Assembly: GCA_949987565.1 (NCBI GenBank) | Contig: OX465103.1 | Span: 14,800,774-14,864,773, forward strand | DNA from: Luidia sarsii | Taxonomy: Eukaryota; Echinodermata; Asteroidea; Paxillosida; Luidiidae | DNA length: 64,000 nt | Reading direction: 5' to 3' | Part shown: positions 39,205 through 53,182 of the stretch, one piece after another | Numbering within the stretch: position 1 is the stretch's first letter | How the letters are laid out: every line of letters starts with the position of its first letter | The notes under the pieces: model-generated | Seen by the model: only the letters and a program-made list of their open reading frames with translations | Databases searched by the model: none | Told to the model about the DNA's origin: nothing | Program-made: the position numbers and the translations under genes

Positions 39205-39991
39205 CAGCACTCAGACAGCACCCCGACACCACTCCGACAGCACACCGACAGCACACCAACAGCACACTGACAGCATACCAACAACCCACCGTCAGCACGA
39301 CAGCAAACCGACACTACATCGACCATACAGCGACAGCACACTGACATTCCACCCACAGCACACCGTCACCCCACACACTCTCAGAGAAGTGAAGAAAAGA
39401 GTAGAAGGAAAACTGGCAAGAACCTTTGCTTAATCCTGAAACAAGGATAACACCCCCTTTCACAGGACCAATTGCAAAGGCGGGGGTCACGAGGCCAGGC
39501 GGAAAAAGGGTTTCCTTCCCCCTAAAGGCTTTTTACGGCCTCAAACAAACCACAGACAGCACACCGACATCACACAGACAGCACACCGACATCACATCGA
39601 CAGCACACCGACAGCACACCGAAAGCACACTGACAGCACACCTACAGCACACAGACAGCACCCCGACACCACTCCGAGATCTCACCGACAGCACACCAAC
39701 AGGACACTAATGACAGCATACCAACAACCCACCGTCAGCACGACAGCACACCGACACTGCATCGACCATACAACAACAGCACAACGAAAGCACACAGACA
39801 GCACACCAACAGCGAACCGACAAGCAAACCGATGGCCCACCGACAGCACACCAACAGCACACTGACAGCATACCAAACACCCACCATCAGCACGACAGCA
39901 CACTGACACTACATCGACCATACAGCGACAGCACACCCAAAGCACACAGACAGCACACTGACATTCCACCCACAGCACGCAGACACCCCAC

Positions 39992-42016
39992 CAACTCTCA
40001 GAGAAGTGAAGAAAAGAGTAATAGGAAAACTGGGAAGAATCTTTACTTGATCCTGAAACAAGGATAACACCCCCTTTTACAGGACCAATTGCAAAGGCGG
40101 GGGTCACGAGGCCAGGCGGAAAAAGTGTTTCCTTCCCCCAAAAAGGCTTTTGACGGCCTCCAACAAACCACCGACAGCACACCGACATCACACCGACAGC
40201 ACACCAACAGCACACCGACAGCACACCGACACTGCATCGACCATACTGCGACAGCACAACGAAAGCACACAGACAGCACACCAACAGCGAACCGACAAGC
40301 AAACCGATGGCCCACAGACAGCACACCAACAGCACACTGACAGCATACCAACAACCCACCATCAGCACGACAGCACACTGACACTCGTACATCGACCATA
40401 CAGCGACAGCACACCCAAAGCACACAGACAGCACACTGACATTCCACCCACAGCACGCCGACACCCCACACACTCTCAGAGAAGTGAAGAAAAGAGTAGA
40501 AGGAAAACTGGCAAGAATCTTTGCTTGATCCTGAAACAAGGATAACACCCCCTTTTACAGGACCAATTGCAAAGGCGGGGGTCACGAGGCCAGGCGGAAA
40601 AAGGGTTTCCTTCCCCCAAAAGGCTTTTGACGGCCTCCAACAAACCACCGACATCACACCGACAGCACACCAACAGCACATAGACAGCACACCGACAGCA
40701 CACCTACAGCACTCAGACAGCACCCCGACACCACCCCGACACCACTCCGACAGCACACTGACAGCACTCCGAGAGCTCACCGACAGCACACCAACAGCAC
40801 ACTAATGACACCATACCAACAACCCACCGTCAGCACGACAGCACACCGACACTACATCGACCATACAGCGACAGCACACTGACATTCCACCCACAGCACA
40901 CCGTCACCCCACACACTCTCAGAGAAGTGAAGAAAAGAGAAGAAGGAAAACTGGCAAGAACCTTTGCTTAATCCTGAAACAAGGATAACACCCCCTTTCA
41001 CAGGACCAATTGCAAAGGCGGGGGTCACGAGGCCAGGCGGAAAAAGGGTTTCCTTCCCCCTAAAGGCTTTTTACGGCCTCCAACAAACCACAGACAGCAC
41101 ACCGACATCACACAGACAGCACACCGACATCAGACCGACAGCACACCGACAGCACACCGAAAGCACACTGACAGCACACCTACAGCACACAGACAGCACC
41201 CGACACCACTCCGAGATCTCACCGACAGCACACCAACAGCACACTAATGACAGCATACCAACAACCCACCGTCAGCACGACAGCACACCGACACTGCATC
41301 GACCATACAACGACAGCACAACGAAAGCACACAGACAGCACACCAACAGCGAACCGACAAGCACACCGATGGCCCACCGACAGCACACCAACAGCACACT
41401 GACAGCATACCAACAACCCACCATCAGCACGACAGCACACTGACACTACATCGACCATACAGCGACAGCACACCCAAAGCACACAAACAGCACACTGACA
41501 TTCCACCCACAGCACGCCGACACCCCACACACTCTCAGAGAAGTGAAGAAAAGAGTAGAAGGAAAACTGGCAAGAACCTTTACTTGATCCTGAAACAAGG
41601 ATAACACCCCCTTTTACAGGACCAATTGCAAAGGCGGGGGTCACGAGGCCAGGCGGAAAAAGGGTTTCCTTCCCCCAAAAGGCTTTTGACGGCCTCCAAC
41701 AAACCACCGACAAACCACCGACAGCACACCGACATCACACCGACAGCAAACCAACAGCACACCGACAGCACACCGACACTGCATCGACCATACTGCGACA
41801 GCACAACGAAAGCACACAGACAGCATACCAACAGCGAACCGACAAGCAAACCGATGGCCCATCGACAGCACACCAACAGCACACTGACAGCATACCAACA
41901 ACCCACCATCAGCACGACAGCACACTGACACTCGTACATCGACCATAGAGCGACAGCACACCCAAAGCACACAGACAGCACACTGACATTCCACCCACAG
42001 CACGCCGACACCCCAC
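39992..42016 (+). repeat. Mixed block, four units
   Basis: Anchors 40089, 40567, 41010 and 41626, with lengths 478, 443, 616 and 488. The first core carries a rare double variant: GAGTAATAGG near 40,016 and AAAGTGTTTCC with T at 40,126. In the unit at 41626 the core-flanking 11-mer CAACAAACCAC is followed by a new hybrid 11-mer, CGACAAACCAC, near 41,708. Confidence 0.82.
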
Positions 42017-44986
42017 ACACTCTCAGAGAAGTGAAGAAAAGAGTAGAAGGAAAACTGGCAAGAATCTTTGCTTGATCCTGAAACAAGGATAACACCCCCT
42101 TTTACAGGACCAATTGCAAAGGCGGGGGTCACGAGGCCAGGCGGAAAAAGGGTTTCCTTCCCCCAAAAGGCTTTTGACGGCCTCCAACAAACCACCGACA
42201 TCACACCGACAGCACACCGACATCACACCGACAGCACACCGACAGCACACCGACAGCACACCGACAGCACACCTACAGCACTCAGACAGCACCCCGACAC
42301 CACCCCGACACCACTCCGACAGCACACCGACAGCACTCCGAGAGCTCACCGACAGCACACCAACAGCACACTAATGACAGCATACCAACAACCCACCGTC
42401 AGCACGACAGCACACCGACACTACATCGACCATACAGCGACAGCACACTGACATTCCACCCACAGCACACCGTCACCCCACACACTCTCAGAGAAGTGAA
42501 GAAAAGAGAAGAAGGAAATTTGGCAAGAACCTTTGCTTAATCCTGAAACAAGGATAACACCCCCTTTCACAGGACCAATTGCAAAGGCGGGGGTCACGAG
42601 GCCAGCCGGAAAAAGGGTTTCCTTCCCCCTAAAGGCTTTTTACGGCCTCCAACAAACCACAGACAGCACACCGACATCACACCGACAGCACACCAACAGC
42701 ACACCGACAGCACACCGACACTGCATCGACCATACTGCGACAGCACAACGAAAGCACACAGACAGCACACCAACAGCGAACCGACAATCAAACCGATGGC
42801 CCACCGACAGCACACCAACAGCACACTGACAGCATACCAACAACCCACCATCAGCACGACAGCACACTGACACTCGTACATCGACCATACAGCGACAGCA
42901 CACCCAAAGCACACAGACAGCACACTGACATTCCACCCACAGCACGCCGACACCCCACACACTCTCAGAGAAGTGAAGAAAAGAGTAGAAGGAAAACTGG
43001 CAAGAATCTTTACTTGATCCTGAAACAAGGATAACACCCCCTTTTACAGGACCAATTGCAAAGGCGGGGGTCACGAGGCCAGGCGGAAAAAGGGTTTCCT
43101 TCCCCCAAAAAGGCTTTTGACGGCCTCCAACAAACCACCGAGAGCACACCGACATCACACCGACAGCACACCAATAGCACACCGACAGCACACCGACACT
43201 GCATCGACCATACTGCGACAGCACAACGTAAGCACACAGACAGCACACCAACAGCGAACCGACAAGCAAACCGATGGCCCACAGACAGCACACCAACAGC
43301 ACACTGACAGCATACCAACAACCCACCATCAGCACGACAGCACACTGACACTCGTACATCGACCATACAGCGACAGCACACCCAAAGCACACAGACAGCA
43401 CACTGACATTCCACCCACAGCACGCCGACACCCCACACACTCTCAGAGAAGTGAAGAAAAGAGTAGAAGGAAAACTGGCAAGAATCTTTGCTTGATCCTG
43501 AAACAAGGATAACACCCCCTTTTACAGGACCAATTGCAAAGGCGGGGGTCACGAGGCCAGGCGGAAAAAGGGTTTCCTTCCCCCAAAAGGCTTTTGACGG
43601 CCTCCAACAAACCACCGACATCACACCGACAGCACACCAACAGCACATAGACAGCACACCGACAGCACACCGACAGCACACCGACAGCACTCAGACAGCA
43701 CCCCGACACCACCCTGACACCACTCCGACAGCACACTGACAGCACTCCGAGAGCTCACCGACAGCACACCAACAGCACACTAATGACACCATACCAACAA
43801 CCCACCGTCAGCACGACAGCACACCGACACTACATCGACCATACAGCGACAGCACACTGACATTCCACCCACAGCACACCGTCACCCCACACACTCTCAG
43901 AGAAGTGAAGAAAAGAGAAGAAGGAAAACTGGCAAGAACCTTTGCTTAATCCTGAAACAAGGATAACACCCCCTTTCACAGGACCAATTGCAAAGGCGGG
44001 GGTCACGAGGCCAGGCGGAAAAAGGGTTTCCTTCCCCCTAAAGGCTTTTTACGGCCTCCAACAAACCACAGACAGCACACCGACATCACACAGACAGCAC
44101 ACCGACATCACACCGACAGCACACCGACAGCACACCGAAAGCACACTGACAGCACACCTACAGCACACAGACAGCACCCGACACCACTCCGAGATCTCAC
44201 CGACAGCACACCAACAGCACACTAATGACAGCATACCAACAACCCACCGTCAGCACGACAGCACACCGACACTGCATCGACCATACAACGACAGCACAAC
44301 GAAAGCACACAGACAGCACACCAACAGCGAACCGACAAGCACACCGCTGGCCCACCGACAGCACACCAACAGCACACTGACAGCATACCAACAACCCACC
44401 ATCAGCACGACAGCACACTGACACTCGTACATCGACCATACAGCGACAGCACACCCAAAGCACACAGACAGCACACTGACATTCCACCCACAGCACGCCG
44501 ACACCCCACACACTCTCAGAGAAGTGAAGAAAAGAGTAGAAGGAAAACTGGCAAGAATCTTTGCTTGATCCTGAAACAAGGATAACACCCCCTTTTACAG
44601 GACCAATTGCAAAGGCGGGGGTCACGAGGCCAGGCGGAAAAAGGGTTTCCTTCCCCCAAAAGGCTTTTGACGGCCTCCAACAAACCACCGACAGCACACC
44701 GACATCACACCGACAGCACACCAACAGCACACCGACAGCACACCGACACTGCATCGACCATACTGCGACAGCACAACGAAAGCACACAGACAGCATACCA
44801 ACAGCGAACCGACAAGCAAACCGATGGCCCATCGACAGCACACCAACAGCACACTGACAGCATACCAACAACCCACCATCAGCACGACAGCACACTGACA
44901 CTCGTACATCGACCATAGAGCGACAGCACACCCAAAGCACACAGACAGCACACTGACATTCCACCCACAGCACGCCGACACCCCAC
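42017..44986 (+). repeat. 2,970-bp 6-unit HOR, copy 1
   Basis: Anchors 42114, 42579, 43056, 43534, 43988 and 44607, with lengths 465, 477, 478, 454, 619 and 477. Markers repeated 2,970 bp later are GGAAATTTGGC (about 42,514/45,484), GGCCAGCCGG (about 42,600/45,570) and CCACCCTGACACC (about 43,711/46,681). Confidence 0.9.
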
Positions 44987-47964
44987 ACACTCTCAGAGAA
45001 GTGAAGAAAAGAGTAGAAGGAAAACTGGCAAGAATCTTTGCTTGATCCTGAAACAAGGATAACACCCCCTTTTACAGGACCAATTGCAAAGGCGGGGGTC
45101 ACGAGGCCAGGCGGAAAAAGGGTTTCCTTCCCCCAAAAGGCTTTTGACGGCCTCCAACAAACCACCGACATCACACCGACAGCACACCGACATCACACCG
45201 ACAGCACACCGACAGCACACCGACAGCACACCGACAGCACACCTACAGCACTCAGACAGCACCCCGACACCACCCCGACACCACTCCGACAGCACACCGA
45301 CAGCACTCCGAGAGCTCACCGACAGCACACCAACAGCACACTAATGACAGCATACCAACAACCCACCGTCAGCACGACAGCACACCGACACTACATCGAC
45401 CATACAGCGACAGCACACTGACATTCCACCCACAGCACACCGTCACCCCACACACTCTCAGAGAAGTGAAGAAAAGAGAAGAAGGAAATTTGGCAAGAAC
45501 CTTTGCTTAATCCTGAAACAAGGATAACACCCCCTTTCACAGGACCAATTGCAAAGGCGGGGGTCACGAGGCCAGCCGGAAAAAGGGTTTCCTTCCCCCT
45601 AAAGGCTTTTTACGGCCTCCAACAAACCACAGACAGCACACCGACATCACACCGACAGCACACCAACAGCACACCGACAGCACACCGACACTGCATCGAC
45701 CATACTGCGACAGCACAACGAAAGCACACAGACAGCACACCAACAGCGAACCGACAATCAAACCGATGGCCCACCGACAGCACACCAACAGCACACTGAC
45801 AGCATACCAACAACCCACCATCAGCACGACAGCATACTGACACTCGTACATCGACCATACAGCGACAGCACACCCAAAGCACACAGACAGCACACTGACA
45901 TTCCACCCACAGCACGCCGACACCCCACACACTCTCAGAGAAGTGAAGAAAAGAGTAGAAGGAAAACTGGCAAGAATCTTTACTTGATCCTGAAACAAGG
46001 ATAACACCCCCTTTTACAGGACCAATTGCAAAGGCGGGGGTCACGAGGCCAGGCGGAAAAAGGGTTTCCTTCCCCCAAAAAGGCTTTTGACGGCCTCCAA
46101 CAAACCACCGAGAGCACACCGACATCACACCGACAGCACACCAATAGCACACCGACAGCACACCGACACTGCATCGACCATACTGCGACAGCACAACGTA
46201 AGCACACAGACAGCACACCAACAGCGAACCGACAAGCAAACCGATGGCCCACAGACAGCACACCAACAGCACACTGACAGCATACCAACAACCCACCATC
46301 AGCACGACAGCACACTGACACTCGTACATCGACCATACAGCGACAGCACACCCAAAGCACACAGACAGCACACTGACATTCCACCCACAGCACGCCGACA
46401 CCCCACACACTCTCAGAGAAGTGAAGAAAAGAGTAGAAGGAAAACTGGCAAGAATCTTTGCTTGATCCTGAAACAAGGATAACACCCCCTTTTACAGGAC
46501 CAATTGCAAAGGCGGGGGTCACGAGGCCAGGCGGAAAAAGGGTTTCCTTCCCCCAAAAGGCTTTTGACGGCCTCCAACAAACCACCGACATCACACCGAC
46601 AGCACACCAACAGCACATAGACAGCACACCGACAGCACACCGACAGCACACCGACAGCACTCAGACAGCACCCCGACACCACCCTGACACCACTCCGACA
46701 GCACACTGACAGCACTCCGAGAGCTCACCGACAGCACACCAACAGCACACTAATGACACCATACCAACAACCCACCGTCAGCACGACAGCACACCGACAC
46801 TACATCGACCATACAGCGACAGCACACTGACATTCCACCCACAGCACACCGTCACCCCACACACTCTCAGAGAAGTGAAGAAAAGAGAAGAAGGAAAACT
46901 GGCAAGAACCTTTGCTTAATCCTGAAACAAGGATAACACCCCCTTTCACAGGACCAATTGCAAAGGCGGGGGTCACGAGGCCAGGCGGAAAAAGGGTTTC
47001 CTTCCCCCTAAAGGCTTTTTACGGCCTCCAACAAACCACAGACAGCACACCGACATCACACAGACAGCACACCGACATCACACCGACAGCACACCGACAG
47101 CACACCGAAAGCACACTGACAGCACACCTACAGCACACAGACAGCACCCGACACCACTCCGAGATCTCACCGACAGCACACCAACAGCACACTAATGACA
47201 GCATACCAACAACCCACCGTCAGCACGACAGCACACCGACACTGCATCGACCATACAACGACAGCACAACGAAAGCACACAGACAGCACACCAACAGCGA
47301 ACCGACAAGCACACCGCTGGCCCACCGACAGCACACCAACAGCACACTGACAGCATACCAACAACCCACCATCAGCACGACAGCACACTGACACTCGTAC
47401 ATCGACCATACAGCGACAGCACACCCAAAGCACACAGACAGCACACTGACATTCCACCCACAGCACGCCGACACCCCACACACTCTCAGAGAAGTGAAGA
47501 AAAGAGTAGAAGGAAAACTGGCAAGAATCTTTGCTTGATCCTGAAACAAGGATAACACCCCCTTTTACAGGACCAATTGCAAAGGCGGGGGTCACGAGGC
47601 CAGGCGGAAAAAGGGTTTCCTTCCCCCAAAAGGCTTTTGACGGCCTCCAACAAACCACCGACAGCACACCGACATCACACCGACAGCACACCAACAGCAC
47701 ACCGACAGCACACCGACAGCACACCGACACTGCATCGACCATACTGCGACAGCACAACGAAAGCACACAGACAGCACACCAACAGCGAACCGACAAGCAC
47801 ACCGATGGCCCACCGACAGCACACCAACAGCACACTGACAGCATACCAACAACCCACCATCAGCACGACAGCACACTGACACTACATCGACCATACAGCG
47901 ACAGCACACCCAAAGCACACAGACAGCACACTGACATTCCACCCACAGCACGCCGACACCCCAC
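44987..47964 (+). repeat. 2,970-bp 6-unit HOR, copy 2 (2,978 bp)
   Basis: Anchors 45084, 45549, 46026, 46504, 46958 and 47577, with lengths 465, 477, 478, 454, 619 and 485. The last unit is 8 bp longer than its counterpart: it has one more 11-mer (+11) but lacks the CGT triplet (-3). It resembles the units at 31706 and 35301 more than the one at 44607. One private change is AGCATACTGACAC near 45,830. Confidence 0.88.
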
Positions 47965-49975
47965 ACACTCTCAGAGAAGTGAAGAAAAGAGTAGAAGGAA
48001 AACTGGCAAGAATCTTTACTTGATCCTGAAACAAGGATAACACCCCCTTTTACCGGACCAATTGCAAAGGCGGGGGTCACGAGGCCAGGCGGAAAAAGGG
48101 TTTCCTTCCCCCCAAAAGGCTTTTGACGGCCTCCAACAAACCACCGAGAGCACACCGACATCACACCGACAGCACACCAATAGCACACCGACAGCACACC
48201 GACACTGCATCGACCATACTGCGACAGCACAACGTAAGCACACAGACAGCACACCAACAGCGAACCGACAAGCAAACCGATGTCCCACCGACAGCACACC
48301 AACAGCACACTGACAGCATACCAACAACCCACCATCAGCACGACAGCACACTGACACTCGTACATCGACCATACAGCGACAGCACACCCAAAGCACACAG
48401 ACAGCACACTGACATTCCACCCACAGCACGCCGACACCCCACACACTCTCAGAGAAGTGAAGAAAAGAGTAGAAGGAAAACTGGCAAGAATCTTTGCTTG
48501 ATCCTGAAACAAGGATAACACCCCCTTTTACAGGACCAATTGCAAAGGCGGGGGTCACGAGGCCAGGCGGAAAAAGGGTTTCCTTCCCCCAAAAGGCTTT
48601 TGACGGCCTCCAACAAACCACCGACATCACACCGACAGCACACAAACAGCACACCAACAGCACATAGACAGCACACCGACAGCACACCGACAGCACACCG
48701 ACAGCACACCTACAGCACTCAGACAGCACCCCGACACCACCCCGACACCACTCCGACAGCACACCGACAGCACTCCGAGAGCTCACCGACAGCACACCAA
48801 CAGCACACTAATGACACCATACCAACAACCCACCGTCAGCACGACAGCACACCGACACTACATCGACCATACAGCGACAGCACACTGACATTCCACCCAC
48901 AGCACACCATCACCCCACACACTCTCAGAGAAGTGAAGAAAAGAGAAGAAGGAAAACTGGCAAGAACCTTTGCTTAATCCTGAAACAAGGATAACACCCC
49001 CTTTCACTGGACCAATTACAAAGGCGGGGGTCACGAGGCCAGGCGGAAAAAGGGTTTCCTTCCCCCAAAAGGCTTTTTACGGCCTCCAACAAACCACAGA
49101 CAGCACACCGACATCACATCGACAGCACACCGACATCACACCTACAGCACACCGACAGCACACCCAAAGCACACTGACAGCACACCTACAGCACACAGAC
49201 AGCACCCTGACACCACTCCGAGATCTCACCGACAGCACACCAACAGCACACTAATGACAGCATACCAACAACCCACCGTCAGCACGACAGCACACCGACA
49301 CTGCATCGACCATACAGCAAACAGCACAACGAAAGCACACAGACAGCACACCAACAGCGAACCGACAAGCACACCGATGGCCCACCGACAGCACACCAAC
49401 AGCACACTGACAGCATACCAACAACCCACCATCACCACGACAGCACACTGACACTCGTACATCGACCATACAGCGACAGCACACCCAAAGCACACAGACA
49501 GCACACTGACATTCCACCCACAGCACGCCGACACCCCACACACTCTCAGAGAAGTGAAGAAAAGAGTAGAAGGAAAACTGGCAAGAATCTTTGCTTGATC
49601 CTGAAACAAGGATAACACCCCCTTTTACAGGACCAATTGCAAAAGGCGGGGGTCACGAGGCCAGGCGGAAAAAGGGTTTCCTTCCCCAAAAAGGCTTTTG
49701 ACGGCCTCCAACAAACCACCGATAGCACACCGACATCACACCGACAGCACACCGACAGCACACCGACAGCACACCGACAGCACACCAACAGCACACCGAC
49801 AGCACACCTACATGTACAGCACTCAGACAGCACCCCGACACCACTCCGACAGCACACCGACAGCACACTGACAGCATACCAACAACCCACCGTCAGCACG
49901 ACAGCACACCGACACTACATCGACCATACAGCGACAGCACACTGACATTCCACCCACAGCACACCGTCACCCCAC
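47965..49975 (+). repeat. Four-unit cassette, occurrence 4
   Basis: Anchors 48062, 48540, 49016 and 49637, ending at 50073; spacings 478, 476, 621 and 436. It carries all the cassette diagnostics (TTACAAAGGC, AAAAGGCGGG, TACATGTA at 49,809, ATCCG). The third unit is one base longer, from CATACAGCAAACAGC near 49,312 in place of CATACAGCGACAGC. Confidence 0.85.
49809..49816. other. TACATGTA, site 1, cassette occurrence 4
   Basis: The same CCTACATGTACAGC context, in the fourth unit of the cassette. Confidence 0.6.
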
Positions 49976-51048
49976 ACACTCTCAGAGAAGTGAAGAAAAG
50001 AGAAGAAGGAAAACTGGCAAGAACCTTTGCTTAATCCGGAAACAAGGATAACACCCCCTTTCACAGGACCAATTGCAAAGGCGGGGGTCACGAGGCCAGG
50101 CGGAAAAAGGGTTTCCTTCCCCCTAAAGGCTTTTTACGGCCTCCAACAAACCACAGACAGCACACCGACATCACACAGACAGCACACCGACATCACACCG
50201 ACAGCACACCGACAGCACACCGAAAGCACACTGACAGCACACCTACAGCACACAGACAGCACCCGACACCACTCCGAGATCTCACCGACAGCACACCAAC
50301 AGCACACTAATGACAGCATACCAACAACCCACCATCAGCATGACAGCACACCGACACTGCATCGACCATACAACGACAGCACAACGAAAGCACACAGACA
50401 GCACACCAACAGCGAACCGACAAGCAAACCGATGGCCCACCAACAGCACACCAACAGCACACTGACAGCATACCAACAACCCACCATCAGCACGACAGCA
50501 CACTGACACTCGTACATCGACCATACAGCGACAGCACACCCAAAGCACACAGACAGCACACTGACATTCCACCCACAGCACGCCGACACCCCACACACTC
50601 TCAGAGAAGTGAAGAAAAGAGTAGAAGGAAAACTGGCAAGAATCTTTCCTTGATCCTGAAACAAGGATAACACCCCCTTTTACAGGACCAATTGCAAAGG
50701 CGGGGGTCACGAGGCCAGGCGGAAAAAGGGTTTCCTTCCCCCAAAAGGCTTTTGACGGCCTCCAACAAACCACAGACAGCACACCGACATCACACCGACA
50801 GCACACCAACAGCACATAGACAGCACACCGACAGCACACCTACAGCACTCAGACAGCACCCCGACACCACCCCGACACCACTCCGACAGCACACCGACAG
50901 CACTCCGAGAGCTCACCGACAGCACACCAACAGCACACTAATGACAGCATACCAACAACCCACCGTCAGCACGACAGCACACCGACACTACATCGACCAT
51001 ACAGCGACAGCACACTGACATTCCACCCACAGCACACCGTCACCCCAC
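49976..51048 (+). repeat. Two linking units
   Basis: Anchors 50073 (619 bp, C type) and 50692 (454 bp, B type). The preceding core has the private variant AATCTTTCCTTGATCC near 50,641. Confidence 0.8.
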
Positions 51049-53182
51049 ACACTCTCAGAGAAGTGAAGAAAAGAGAAGAAGGAAAATTGGCAAGAACCTT
51101 TGCTTAATCCTGAAACAAGGATAACACCCCCTTTTACAGGACCAATTGCAAAGGCGGGGGTCACGAGGCCAGGCGGAAAAAGGGTTTCCTTCCCCCTAAA
51201 GGCTTTTTACGGCCTCCAACAAACCACCGACATCACACCGACAGCACACCGACAGCACTAAGACAACACACCGACAGCACACCGACAGCACACCTACAGC
51301 ACTCAGACAGCACCCCGACACCACCCCGACAGCACACCGACAGCACTCCGAGAGCTCACCGACAGCACACCAACAGCACACTAATGACAGCATACCAACA
51401 ACCCACCGTCAGCACGACAGCACACCGACACTACATCGACCATACAGCGACAGCACACTGACATTCCACCCACAGCACACCGTCACCCAACACACTCTCA
51501 GAGAAGTGAAGAAAAGAGAAGAAGGAAAATTGGCAAGAACCTTTGCTTAATCCTGAAACAAGGATAACACCCCCTTTCACAGGACCAATTGCAAAGGCGG
51601 GGGTCACGAGGCCAGGCGGAAAAAGGGTTTCCTTCCCCCCAAAGGCTTTTGACGGCCTCCAACAAACCACAGACAGCACACCGACATCACACCGACAGCA
51701 CACCAACAGCACATAGACAGCACACCGACAGCACACCGACAGCACACCGAAAGCACACTTACAGCACACCTACAGCACACAGACAGCACCCCGACACCAC
51801 TCCGAGAGCTCACCGACAGCACACCAACTGTACACTAATGACAGCATACCAACAACCCACCGTCAGCACGACAGCACACCGACACTGCATCGACCATACT
51901 GCGACAGCACAACGAAAGCACACAGACAGCACACCAACAGCGAACCGACAAGCAAACCGATGGCCCACCGACAGCACACCAACAGCACTCTGACAGCATA
52001 CCAACAACCCACCATCAGCACGACAGCACACTGACACTCGTACATCGACCATACAGTGACAGCACACCCAAAGCACACAGACAGCACACTGACATTCCAC
52101 CCACAGCACGCCGACACCCCACACACTCTCAGAGAAGTGAAGAAAAGAGTAGAAGGAAAACTGGCAAGAATCTTTGCTTGATCCTGAAACAAGGATAACA
52201 CCCCCTTTTACAGGACCAATTGCAAAGGCGGGGGTCACGAGGCCAGGCGGAAAAAGGGTTTCCTTCCCCCAAAAGGCTTTTGACGGCCTCCAACAAACCA
52301 CCGACATCACACCGACAGCACACCGACAGCACACCAACAGCACATAGACAGCACACCGACAGCACACAGACAGCACCCCGACACCACTCCAAGAGCTCAC
52401 AGACAGCACACCAACAGCACACTAATGACAGCATACCAACAACCCACCGTCAGCACGACAGCACACCGACACTGCATCGACCATACAACGACAGCACAAC
52501 GAAAGCACACAGACAGCACACCAACAGCGAACCGACAAGCACACCGATGGCCCACCGACAGCACACAAACAGCACACTGACAGCATCCAACAACCCACCA
52601 TCAGCACGACAGCACACTGACACCACATCGACCATACAGCGACAGCACACCCAAAGCACACAGACAGCACACTGACATTCCACCCACAGCACGCCGACAC
52701 CCCACACACTCTCAGAGAAGTGAAGAAAAGAGTAGAAGGAAAACTGGCAAGAATCTTTACTTGATCCTGAAACAAGGATAACACCCCCTTTCACAGGACC
52801 AATTGCAAAGGCGGGGGTCACGAGGCCAGGCGGAAAAAGGGTTTCCTTCCCCCAAAAGGCTTTTGACGGCCTCCAACAAACCACCGACAGCACACCGACA
52901 TAACACCGACAGCACACCAACAGCACACCGACAGCACATCGACACTGCATCGACCATACTGCGACAGCACAACGAAAGCACACAGACAGCACACCAACAG
53001 CGAACCGACAAGCAAACCGATGGCCCACCGACAGCACACCAACAGCACACTGACAGCATACCAACAACCCACCATCAGCACGACAGCACACTGACACTCG
53101 TACATCGACCATACAGCGACAGCACACCCAAAGCACACAGACAGCACACTGACATTCCACCCACAGCACGCCGACACCCCAC
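51049..53182 (+). repeat. 2,156-bp 4-unit HOR, copy 1 (2,134 bp)
   Basis: Anchors 51146, 51589, 52220 and 52803, with lengths 443, 631, 583 and 477. The second unit is 22 bp (two 11-mers) shorter than in copies 2 and 3. Shared markers are CACTAAGACAACAC in the first unit, CCAACTGTACACTAATG in the second (about 51,824/53,980/56,136) and GCATCCAACAACCC in the third. Confidence 0.9.

Larger units (their letters stand above)
37248..39991 (+). repeat. Mixed block related to the 3.8-4.9 kb region
   Basis: Anchors 37345, 37965, 38400, 39026 and 39472, with lengths 620, 435, 626, 446 and 617. It contains three consecutive 6-bp insertions (38,125; 38,647; 39,197). The last two match the pairs at 4068/4618 and 9956/10506. 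The unit at 39026 matches anchors 4447 and 10335 in design. Confidence 0.82.
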
